Below the pieces are notes generated by a model, which made no database searches, was not told the origin of the DNA, and worked only from the letters and a program-made list of their open reading frames with translations. This document shows, in pieces, positions 1 to 9,559 of a stretch of DNA of 64,000 nt (position 1 is the first letter of the stretch; the number at the start of each line of letters is the position of its first letter). The DNA comes from Agapetus fuscipes (taxonomy: Eukaryota > Arthropoda > Insecta > Trichoptera > Glossosomatidae). The DNA lies in NCBI GenBank assembly GCA_951799405.1, contig OX637359.1, forward strand, positions 8,056,201-8,120,200. The letters are read 5' to 3'. The position numbers and the translations under genes are program-made.

Positions 1-589
1 ATATGATATGTAAATTTGTATCAAACACCTTAAATATGCGTTTTTATATAAAAGCGCATGGGCGGAACTTGTGAGTATACTTGACACTGGCGCCCCTGCT
101 CTCCGCGGGATTCGCCATACAGAAGAAGAAGAAGAAGGAACTTGTGAAAGAAGAAAATGTAGGAACTTTAAACTAAAAAAAACACTTTTTAATTAAAAAC
201 TAAAAAACCTAGTCTGTAATTTGATTTTCACGCGTCACTATCAAAAAACAATCATTTTTTGTCATTCGACCTTCATCAGGTACCTATAAATTTAAACTTT
301 ATCTATATTATATTGAATAAGAGTTTTAGGCTTACACGGCCGGCTGATGATGATGGAGTGATGTTTTCCGGGACCTGTTGCCGTGGTCTGTGGGAGCTGG
401 AGCTTCCGAACGTTTTGCCCATTTCTACGATGTGTTCTCATCAAGATCATCTTCATCATCATACTTCACGCTGAAGAAGCCCATCGTAGAAATCCCGGAA
501 ACATACTCCTGCTTTATCTATATTCAGTAGTTCACTTTTGCCTATACCACCACTGTTTCAATGAAGTTCCACAAGAGTTGCAAGGCTTG
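1..589. other. unassigned sequence
   Basis: AT-rich; a gaagaagaagaagaagg stretch near 122-138. I see no gene or clear repeat. Confidence 0.5.
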
Positions 590-735
590 AGTTAACTTGA
601 GGTTTGGGTGTTTGTTGGTTATGTCAGGTCATGCAGCATGTGTAAGAGCGAGCTCACATTCGAGGCTTGTGAGCGCGCATCAAAACACATGCACCTTAAA
701 TGTTTATAATATATCTTTGCAACTAAGATAAATTA
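590..735 (+). mobile_element. LINE-A 3' UTR fragment
   Basis: Ends with atatctttgcaactaagat; contains a degraded catgcagcatgtgt hairpin. Confidence 0.5.
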
Positions 736-830
736 TTTTAACATTTTGGTCGTCCGTTGATCCCACGCTTTGACAAACTAATGATTCCTGGGCTGGAAGT
801 CTCATCACAACCATTATTCTTACCTACCGA

Positions 831-918
831 ATATCGGTAATATTTGTATGAAGACTAATCAGCTGTTCACTTGCGGCCATCTTGGATTGACAGGTCTTCA
901 TACAAGTATTACCAATAT
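831..918. mobile_element. small fold-back MITE, 88 bp
   Basis: Arms atatcggtaatatttgtatg and its inverse around cagctgttcac. Confidence 0.65.
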
Positions 919-919
919 T

Positions 920-1375
920 CTAATCTAATCTAATCTAAGCTGCAAGGATATATATCATTTAAGATTTATATCAACTGCATTCCCACAAGCAGACATGTAT
1001 AATTTCGCGCTAACACATGCCGCATGTGGACCTACATTATAAAAACCCAATCTCAAATGAACATAAGCCCTGCAACTCTTGCCGTCCTTCCCTGAAACAG
1101 GGGTGACATTGCCAAAGTGAACCATTTTTTACAGTATGGGTGGTCAGCCGCATACCAACCTATAAGTCAAGGAACATACATGACAAATTACATTTTTTAA
1201 ATCAATAAATAATAATATTTACATGGACATCAAAAAAAAATAACTAAAACATAAAACCAATTTCACTTTAATAAACCCTAGCCGCCAACATTACAGATCA
1301 ACCGCCATTTCTTTCTATTCTTACATACTTCTTTCATTTCCTCCAGAGTCATAACCTTCATCATACAAGCTCTTC
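920..1375 (-). mobile_element. LINE-A 3' end with ORF C-terminus
   Basis: Reading in reverse: the end of an RTE-like ORF (1300-1375), about 130 bp of UTR, then the 240-bp 3' UTR and a taatc-type tail at 920. This copy shows that the short family is the 3' end of a LINE. Confidence 0.75.
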
Positions 1376-1844
1376 CAATATTCGGTGGGTAAAAACAACC
1401 GTGGTGATGAGACTTCCAGCCTAGGAATCATTAGTTTGTCAAAGCGTGGGCTCAACCCGATAGTGTTCATACCGCGATTTTTTTTTCAAAATAAGGGATG
1501 CTCATTGGTGCGCCTATGGATTTTCATTGATACCACCTGCACGCATTCTGTGGCCGAGTCCTGTTGAACTTTAGGGAGCGACAACTCGCCACAATGAGAC
1601 GGGACAAATCATACACAAGACGTGACAAATCATACACAAGACGTGACAACGCAACAGGACAAATCATACACAACAAGTCGTGACAATGCCGAGGATGTTT
1701 ACTGACATATTCACATATGGGACCCCAGACATGTCATAACATTGGGTTCAGACCGGGATAGAATACAATGGTTAGGAGTTGAATTTATGGGTTAAGGTTG
1801 TACAGATAAGGACATTAGTTTAGGCATAAGTGGTAAGTGGTTTA

Positions 1845-2075
1845 TAATCATAATCTTTTATCTAAGCATTTAAAATTCATATTAAATGCCCACAAACGAC
1901 ACGTGTAAGTTTTCGCTTACAAATGCCGTATGTGTACTTTTACAAATTAAAATCCAAACCTCAAATGAACACACACCTTGCAACTTTTGCCGATCTTCCC
2001 TGAAAAAGGGGTGACCTTGGCAAAGTGAACCATTTTTTTCAGTATGGGTGATCAGCCTCATGGACCTATAAGCCA
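1845..2075 (-). mobile_element. LINE-A 3' UTR copy
   Basis: Contains cttccctgaaaaaggggtga and caaagtgaaccattttttt, reverse. Confidence 0.7.
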
Positions 2076-2145
2076 ATGAAGTACAAAGAGTTTGGCATAC
2101 CTGCTATTCAACAGTGCGTTTATACTCAATGGTCGTGTAAACATA

Positions 2146-2466
2146 AATTTGTCGATAGATCAGTTGGTAGAGTGCTTGCATTCTATGCCGAGAGCTCGGG
2201 TTCGAATCCCGCCGAGGGTGTCAGAAATTATTTCCCGTTTCGGTGTTTATTTCTAACCTAAAATAAAAAAAAAAAAAAACAAGGTTTAGTACTCAGCCTT
2301 CACAAGAAATGAGTTTCAGCCCTCTCGGGAGCTGGGAAACTCCCCACTACACTGAAGTGGTGGCTTACCTGTAAAAATAAATAGGTTCACTCGCCATATG
2401 CTACCCCTTCGGGGATAACGCGGCAAGAAGTTACACTATACGTGTGGCTTGATTGCGTTTTTTGCG
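2146..2466 (+). mobile_element. SINE-A, near full length
   Basis: The tRNA-like head has A box tagatcagttggtagag and B box gggttcgaatccc. The body contains ctcgggagctgggaaac and the 3' end is aagaagttacactatacg then gattgcg. Confidence 0.85.
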
Positions 2467-2934
2467 TTTACTTGTCATTTACAACTTATCACTAACACTC
2501 GCCACTTACCTCTTACTATATACTTGTCACTTACAAACTTGTCACTTATTTAGTGAACAGCATGCGTACGGGGCATCTCCTCACCTGCACAGCCATGTCT
2601 CACCTTTCTATTAAAGAACAACACTTGTGTAAACAGACACCGAGTAATTAAACAAGGCTTTAATCCTTTTCGATCCAAATTACAAAAAAATAACGCATTC
2701 TCAATTCAGTCTGCGACTAAATACCATACCAGACACTTACAGCCGCGACTAAAAGTGCTGATGATAAAGTGAATTTAAAAGTATCGTTGCTTGTAATTGT
2801 ACTTGTGATTGTGTTCAGCTAGGGGTGGTCAGTACCTCCGGAGATGTGTCTCCACTGACACTTAAAAACTGCGTCTAAAAGTGGTGATAGTAAAGGGATT
2901 TTTAGAGATTTTTAAAAGTATTGTTGTGTTTGAA

Positions 2935-3110
2935 TCCAGCTACCGTTCCACTAGGGGTGGCCAGTACTTTCGAAGATGTGTCTCCACTTTGCTCTGTCCT
3001 TGTATACTTCTTTCATCTCCTCAACATTCATCAATCTATTCATGCATACCTACTTATTCTTTTATTTTTCTTACTCTATGTGTTCCAATAAAATGCGCAA
3101 ATTTGATAAT
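2935..3110 (-). mobile_element. LINE-B 3' end
   Basis: The reverse frame gives an RTE-like C-terminus (MKEVYKD-like) followed by a gtggcca 3' UTR motif. A shorter partial duplicate lies just upstream at 2780-2880. Confidence 0.5.
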
Positions 3111-3329
3111 GATCAGTGGACTTGAAACGAATTGTAAATACAACAAAACGGTGACGTCATACCGCATACGGCTGACTAGCTAGGGAAAAGGCAAATTCAT
3201 ATTTTGTAATCCGTTGCTATTTCGTTGCTACGGGCCGTAGTTCCATACAAGTGTGACGCTTTCTAGCCGAGTAAAAACCTCGAAATTAAAATTTGTGCAC
3301 ACTCCATTTTAATAAATAATACACAATAG

Positions 3330-3475
3330 AATGTTGTTATCGATTCTGATGTATGGAAGTGAGACGTGGACAGTGAATAAAAGTGAACGAGGTAAAATAT
3401 GCACTGTGGAATTAGCTTACTCGAAAGGAATGACTCGGAAGACTCTGAAGGATATGGTTTGTAATGACTGGGTTA
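3330..3475 (+). pseudogene. LINE RT C-terminal remnant
   Basis: Encodes LMYGSETWTVNKSERGK, the YGSETW motif of RTE/jockey-like LINEs, then decays. Confidence 0.65.
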
Positions 3476-3486
3476 TGAATGAGTGC

Positions 3487-3552
3487 GGTCGATAGCTCAG
3501 TTGGCAGAGTGCTCGCATTGAATGCCGAGAGCTCGGGTTCGACTACCAGCGT
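3487..3552 (+). mobile_element. SINE-A head, inverted pair left arm
   Basis: Head only (gatagctcagttggcagag, gggttcga). It meets a reverse SINE-A at about 3553. Confidence 0.7.
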
Positions 3553-3811
3553 GGCGTGTGGCATATGGAACCTTTTTTTTTCACAGTTAAGTGGACCGCT
3601 CTTACGCCAATACCTTCTTCACTTGAAGTAAGGATTTCCAGAGCTGTTTTTAATTTTTTGTGAAGGCTGAATAAACCTTGCCGGTATTTTTATCTTGGGT
3701 TTAAATAAACACCGAAACGGGAAATCATTTCTGTTATCTTTGGTGGGGATCGAATCCTAGCCCTCTGGCATGGAACGCAAGCATTCTACCAACTGAGCTA
3801 TCAACCGGACA
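3553..3811 (-). mobile_element. SINE-A, inverted pair right arm
   Basis: The reverse copy ends with accaactgagctatcaacc. With 3487-3552 it puts two tRNA-like heads back to back 280 bp upstream of the sage ATG. Confidence 0.75.
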
Positions 3812-3844
3812 AAGTGTATTTAATGCATTGAAAATGTGAAATAA

Positions 3845-4035
3845 AAAAGATGAAAGAGTAGACCGAGCAAAATATGGCTTGCACGGATAGGTAAAATTTC
3901 CAAAAAAAATAAAGTGAATGTAAAAGAAGGCAATGTATGAAAATGTGATGGATTAGAATAAATTAATAGAGGTATGTAAGGATAGGAAGAAATCATGGTA
4001 ACTCTGCAGAGGCTTTGGCCACTCCTAGCGCAATC
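3845..4035 (+). mobile_element. LINE-B 3' end just upstream of sage
   Basis: Decayed ORF end (gaggtatgtaaggatagg) and the tctgcagaggctttggccac motif, 55 bases before the sage ATG. Confidence 0.55.
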
Positions 4036-4088
4036 ATTACAATCACAGATACTTTCCAGATTTAAGCGAGTGAAACAAAAACCAAAAT

Positions 4089-4552
4089 ATGTCAACCAAC
4101 TCTCCGCCATATAACGAGTTATACATAGAAGATGGAGTTCCCCTTGTGCCAGTCTGCACTTCCAACTATCCTAGAAGAGTCTCCGAGAGCTTCGAGGGTG
4201 AATCCATCAATGTGGAAGACGACGAGAAGGTCATCCTGGAGATAGGAGGTCCAGACTCCAAGACTGGAAAGATTGAAGATAATTCCATGGGTTGTGGAAC
4301 GTTCTACCATAAGAAATACGATAAAACTTCTCCTCATCAAAGGATCTACAGGAGTGAAAGTCCGTCGTCTTTGTCTAGGAATTGTGACTCTGGGGATAGG
4401 ATATATGATGGGCATGCTTTGATGGAAGAGAGGGGCTCGTTGCCAGATGGGTTCAATATGAATTTTGATTTGTCTAATGCCAGCAATGAGGCTATGACTG
4501 GAAGGAAAAGGAGCCTTAGGAGTTCTGGAATTATTCCTGACTATGATTACAG
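4089..4552 (+). CDS. sage: sage coding exon 1
   Basis: It runs from the ATG to donor AG|GTGATT and leaves two bases of an Arg codon. A possible 3' splice site (ctttccag, ending at 4059) lies 29 bases upstream of the ATG, so a separate 5' UTR exon is possible. Confidence 0.8.
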
Positions 4553-7500
4553 GTGATTTGTCCGTTTTTCTTGGCAGGTAATGCTACTGACTTGCGATTG
4601 GGAGGTCGTGGGGGTGTTTTCAAGCAAAGCACAGAAAAAATATTAAAGTATTCTCTTCGTTGGATTGAAAATGCATGTGCCTTTACCAAAGACCGGTCAC
4701 CAAAGGTTCATCTATACTTATATCAATTGGGACTTGTTTCATTAATTGGATCTTTTTATAGCGACGACTAAGTTCACAGAGTTCTTTTTAGGCGTGATTC
4801 ACACAAAAACAGCACTCACCAAATAAATCATTCAAATATTTACATTTATTTTATTTGATATTTCCTTGTTACAGCGCTGGTATAAGGCTAGGTTGGTATG
4901 AAGCTGATCATCCATGCTGTACAAATTGGTTCACTTTGTGAATGTTACCCCTGTTTTCTGTTCATTTGAGATTTGGGGTTTTTATTTTATAAGAAACTAT
5001 GCAGCATGTGTAAATGCAAGCTTACATGTGTCTGCGTTCGGATATGTATTTAATATGGCCCTTGAAAGTTGAAACATTTTACGTAAATGATAAGCTATTT
5101 ATTATATACCTCAAGAGCCTTATGCAAGCATGGTCATCACTATAAAAACACCAATTACTCTCCCAAGCCCTAGTAGCTGTATCGTTTGATAAACCCTATC
5201 TCGTCGTTTTTTTATAATCCTACTTCTGAGAAAATTATTTTTATGTGATGGTATGTTTTCAGATCTTCAGGCTTCGTCTGTCTGGAGAAGATCCAGGTCT
5301 ATCCTGCTGTGACCTTGGAATCTTCTGGTACTCCGAACCCTGAAGGTGTGTCGTCAGACGCGCAGGAACATAACATCCTCAGGGTGGACAATCTCACATG
5401 GAGAGAGAGGGCGCTGCAACTAGAGAGAGGTTCTAACATACTTTCTTACATCACCTTGGATGTTGACCTCCTTGATTAACCTCAGCCACTGATGCTTGTC
5501 TTAAGCTTTTCACCTCCAGCCCCATACTCCCACCGCACGACTGTCTGCCAACACTCAGTCTTCTCATTTTTCTTTGAGTGGCACTTCTATCGATAATCGT
5601 GGTTATTTTTTCTTTAGATGCTGCATATCTAAATTGGATTTTGATAAACCATTATCGCAGGTTCTTCATCAGCCACGATGTACTTTCCTTGTATGATAAA
5701 ATGGAAAAGGTGGTATTTTTCATTTTTCATAACGTGACCGAAGCACATCAGCTTTCTTTGATAGATGGTTGGCAGAAGTTATTTACTGATATTCATGCAT
5801 CATGGAGGATTTACTCGTTGATGATTAAACCACGCCATGAGATTCGAAGCATTTTACGATGCACACTCATTTCGAACGATTGTATTCGGCTCTCCAGTGC
5901 CTGTGTGAGCGTCAATCCCTCCATTCCGTACAGAGCTATTGGGAAGACATGGCACTCCGTCTAGTCACGTTAATCTAGATCTTCCTACTATCCTGCGTCC
6001 TTTTGAGTCTATAATCACAACCATCTTTTCCAGGCTCCGATGGTCAATTCACTTAATGTGACTCAGCCAATACAGTATGCTGACTTTTATTACCCAGGTC
6101 TAATAATGTTTCTATAATCATCATTATCAATGGCACGGCATCCCGGGGTAGTTCCTTAATTTTTCAGTCCCATCCTCCTATCGCACGGTAGTCTTCCACC
6201 ATTCCGTAAAACCTTTAATATGGGTCTTCCCCGTTCTGTACCCCTTTGGGTCCATCATCACAACCATCTTTTTCAGGCTCTGATACCAATTCACCTGATG
6301 TGACTCAGTCAATTCAGTCTGTTAACATTTTTTGACCGGACCACATCAATGTCTTGTTACAGGTTATATGGTTCATAGTTGTACCTACCTCTGTTGCCAA
6401 ATTATGTTCTCGTCCTTTTTTCGAAGTGTGGAAAGGAAATATCAAATGAATTCAAATAAGCGAGATTGCAAATGATTACAAGACGATACTGTTACAAACA
6501 TATAAATAGAATAGGAAATGATAGGATCCCACCATTGATCTAAATAAAATATATTTGTATATTATTTATATCGATGGATCCCACGTATCGCTCTTCAAGG
6601 AAATCCAACCAAAAGAAGAGCCCCGGGAAGACCTCCGAAGAGATATCGTGATAGCTGGAAGTCTGGAAACCTGTATAGTACGATGCATGGAGAGAACAAT
6701 TAATGTCGAGGAGATGAAAGAAGTGTGCAAGGACAGATCATGGAACCCTTAGTGGAATGGCAGCTGGAGACAGTAACAGATAAGAGTAGGGGTTGATTTT
6801 TTTTGATCTAGGTGGAGAACAAGTCTTATTGTCGCTGGTTTTGATTCTAATGATGATGAAGGAGTGTCTCCATGTGTTTCAGAGTACAAGAAGTCGGCGT
6901 GTGACCGTGAGAGGACGAGGATGAGAGACATGAACAAGGCGTTTGACCTGCTGAGGTCCAAACTGCCTGTAACCAAGCCCAGCAAGAAGAAGTACTCCAA
7001 GATAGAGTGCCTCAGGTAAACTAGTATAAACAATTACGTTTATACTTAACCATAATCGTCGTCTTTTAAAAGCCTTAGTGTGTTTGTCATCTATCTCATC
7101 TGGTTGCCATCCTCTTGTAAAGGCAGTGCCTTGTTGTGCCAGCCGTCTGTCTCTGTTAGTTGCCATCCTCTTGAGCTGCGAAAAGGAGGAGACATCCATG
7201 GGCCGCTTCAATTCCTGATGAGGATCTTGCTTTTGTACTTTGAACTACCGATCCCAAAATTGTCTTGTATCTGTTTGAATCTATAACTGTCTTTTAATAA
7301 CCTAAACTGTTCTTATTATGCTATTCGGCTGCTGGTTACCTAAAATAAATAAATGAAATAAAAAAGAGTATTAAGTTCTTAGGCGAAATCTTGTTTGCCT
7401 TCCCAATTCAATTCAACGATGTCGCTAAGAAAGGCGTCTGTGTCTAATCGAGTGTCCTATTAGTTCGGTTTCCCTCTTCAAAATGTGACATATAAGCTCT

Positions 7501-8174
7501 CTTCTTTCTTCTACTTCCTGCAAAACCTTTTCATTAGACTTCCTTTCGACCCATGATGTATTGGTCATCTTCCTTCAATTTCACGCCTCGGATGCCTAGA
7601 AGCTGTTCTATTCGTCTCAACCATAGAGAACTAAACTCAATCATAACGATTACCAAAAAGTGTGGTAACTAAAAAAGCGCTTCTACGTCCCCTTAGTTCT
7701 TATTTGTCTTATCTCCATCAGCTTTAATTTCATATAAACAATGTTTGCATGTGAATTGGACCTATGAATGTTTTGTGTTTTTTTTCTAAGCTCAGATTGT
7801 GTAGAATGTGATTTTTAAGACAATTCCATTGAAAGGTCATCTTTGAATCAAATGGTAGATAAGCCAAACAAGCACTGGGGGGACGTCTAGTGAACATTTC
7901 AATTTCTCCAACGCCTCCCTGCACTACTTCCTTCTCCTTGGTTCACTATAAGTAACATGTTATTTTTGTTTGTTGATCTTCCAGGATAGCCATCTGCTAC
8001 ATCAAGCACCTGCAGTACCTGGCGGTCTCCCCGTCACCTTCCTCCACCTCTTCCTCCTGGGACCCTGGCAGCATCAGCTCCAGCAGCGGAGGACTCCTGG
8101 CTCTGGGAGACGTCGCCACCACGAGGAGGCGTGCGCACAAGCATTACCACAACTCCTACACCACTTACCTGTAA
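4089..8174 (+). CDS. sage: bHLH transcription factor, Sage/Mesp type, four coding exons
   Basis: Coding exons are 4089-4552, 5263-5429, 6883-7015 and 7985-8174. All three introns are GT-AG and the phases (2, 1, 2) close into a 317-residue protein. The start ATG has an in-frame TGA six codons upstream (4071-4073). Residues 1-210 are an acidic/polar N-terminal region. The bHLH covers about residues 212-268: a basic region ([15 protein letters not shown]) with the E-box-contacting Glu and Arg, a short Lys-rich loop, and a second helix ([16 protein letters not shown]). A Ser/Gly-rich tail ends HNSYTTYL. The basic region and the intron splitting the second helix fit group A bHLH proteins. The wording of the domain is closest, from memory, to Drosophila Sage and its silkworm homologue, which act with Fork head in salivary or silk gland; that role is family knowledge. 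Another Mesp-family member is the main alternative. The introns hold SINE-B, LINE-A and LINE debris. Confidence 0.8.
4635..4842 (+). mobile_element. SINE-B fragment in sage intron 1
   Basis: It matches the body (accaaagaccggtcacc, tagcgacgac) and the alternative 3' end (cagcactcaccaaataaatc); the head is missing. Confidence 0.65.
4886..5078 (+). mobile_element. LINE-A 3' UTR copy in sage intron 1
   Basis: Contains ggttggtatgaagctgatca and catgcagcatgtgtaa. Confidence 0.65.
5263..5429 (+). CDS. sage: sage coding exon 2
   Basis: The acceptor is gtatgttttcag and the donor is GAG|GTTCTA. It encodes about 56 residues linking the N-terminus to the bHLH, with no recognised domain. A second AG 8 bases inside the exon would break the frame, so the first is preferred. 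Confidence 0.75.
5480..6335 (-). pseudogene. LINE-C remnant in sage intron 2
   Basis: The reverse strand resembles YGMEG...TQALE...RKMLRISW across 5830-5950. The segment with cacaaccatctttt occurs twice (6010-6090 and 6250-6330). Confidence 0.55.
6590..6790 (+). pseudogene. LINE-B C-terminal remnant in sage intron 2
   Basis: Shows [15 protein letters not shown] and [12 protein letters not shown] segments with frameshifts. Confidence 0.55.
6883..7015 (+). CDS. sage: sage coding exon 3, basic region, helix 1 and loop
   Basis: The acceptor is tgtgtttcag and the donor is CTCAG|GTAAAC. It encodes the basic region, the first helix (FDLLRSKLP) and the loop (KPSKKKYSK). This is the strongest single coding signal of the gene. 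Confidence 0.88.
7780..7885. mobile_element. half MITE in sage intron 3
   Basis: Reverse complement of 25462-25560, ending aacaagcactg. Confidence 0.6.
7985..8174 (+). CDS. sage: sage terminal coding exon, helix 2 and tail
   Basis: The acceptor is ttgatcttccag. It completes helix 2 and encodes a Ser-rich stretch, an Arg/His-rich stretch and the stop TAA at 8172-8174. Its GC content is well above the surrounding sequence. Confidence 0.85.
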
Positions 8175-8292
8175 AGTCTACAGGTTCCACTCGCATACGA
8201 CAAGTGCAAAACTGTCATCGTTTTCTGCGTAAACTGTTGTTATATGATTGGACTTGGGGTTATTTTAATCAAATTGCGAGTCGTATATTAGT

Positions 8293-8632
8293 CCGGTCGA
8301 TAGCTCAGTTGGTAGAGTGCTTGCATTCTACCCCGTGAGCTCGGGTTCGAATCCTACCGAGGAGGGTGTCAGAAATGATTTCCTATTTCGGTGTGTATTT
8401 CGAACCCCATAATATAAATACCGGCGAGGTTTACTCAGCCTTTACAATAAATGAGTACCAGCCCCCTCGGGAGCTGGGAAGTTCCCACTTCAACTGAAGT
8501 GGTTGGCGTAAGGCCGGCCCCCTTATCTGTAAAAATAAATAGGTTCAACTCGCCACATGCGACCCCTTCGGGGATAACGCGGCAAGAAGTTACACTATAT
8601 GTGTAGCTTAGTTGCGTTTTTTTTTTTTTTTA
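8293..8632 (+). mobile_element. SINE-A downstream of sage, carries AATAAA
   Basis: Full copy with a 14-base T tail, starting 119 bases after the sage stop. It contains AATAAA at 8446-8451 and 8534-8539 in the sense direction. Confidence 0.88.
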
Positions 8633-9146
8633 TATGTATGTGCGGCTGAGATGATTCTTGCATGTTCGAGAACATGGTAAATACTTCCATCATGGATTAT
8701 ACTAGAGTATTGTTCCACACTATACCAGAGTGTTCACAGACACACCTTCTCACGTCCACACTAAACTCATATGTTCGTAACACTATTATATGAGTATATA
8801 GGTATGAGTAGCATAGAACGAAAGTCGGCAATCTAGGATTTTTTCAAAATGTATAGATTCGGCACATGGACTAAATTGTGACGTCGCGCGGCTGGGTTTC
8901 TAGGTAAAAAGCAAACAAATATATTTTTTGTAGATTGCTAAGGATCGCAGTCCCATACAAGTTTGCCCGCAGATGAAATATTTTATTTTTGAATTGGTGC
9001 TGAGTCCATTCAGACGAATTTTTTTTTATAAAAAAACTATTCGATGTTTTAAGTTTTTTTTTCAAAACATTGTTTTTAATAAATGCATCAATACACAAAA
9101 CAGAAAACCAAAACAATTTTATTTTTCCACACACCATTCCTACCAT

Positions 9147-9559
9147 TCAATCACATTTACATTCACACTTATCCCCATCAGACTTCTTCTTCAACAGCTC
9201 CAACTTTCTCTTCTTCTCCTCCTCCATCTTCTTCAATTCCTCACATTTCCTCTTCACATCCTCAGCCTTCTTTAACTCTTCCTGCTTCCTCTTCAACTCC
9301 TCATCCCTCTTTTTGATCTCTGCGGCCATCCTCGCTGCATCCTCTTTCTTTTTCAGCTCGGCCAGCTTTTTAGCTTCCGCTTCCCTCCTCGCTCTCTCCA
9401 ATTCCCTCTCTTTCCTCATCTTCTCCTCCATCATTTTCAACTCTCTATCCCTCGTCTCCGCCGCTTCCTTATCCATCTTGTCCCTCAACGCCTTCAACTT
9501 CTGTTTCTCCTCTTCTTCTAGGCAATTGGCATCGTCTCTGTCACAGCATTTCATGAGTT
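9147..9559 (-). CDS. MIC13-like gene, terminal exon with coiled coil
   Basis: The acceptor is tatttattttcag. It encodes a Cys-rich start, about 110 residues of nearly uninterrupted Lys/Glu/Arg/Leu heptads, and CECKCD before TGA (9149-9147). A poly(A) signal AATAAA follows at 9123-9118 on the minus strand. Confidence 0.8.

Larger units (their letters stand above)
757..1455. repeat. inverted repeat with 75-bp arms
   Basis: Arms 757-835 and 1378-1455 (cgctttgacaaactaatgat) flank the small MITE and a LINE-A copy. Confidence 0.65.

Noticed and set aside
8291..8365. tRNA-like sequences with A and B boxes, here and in many other places
   Set aside because: They are heads of SINE-A or SINE-B copies followed by SINE bodies, and do not form complete tRNA cloverleaves.
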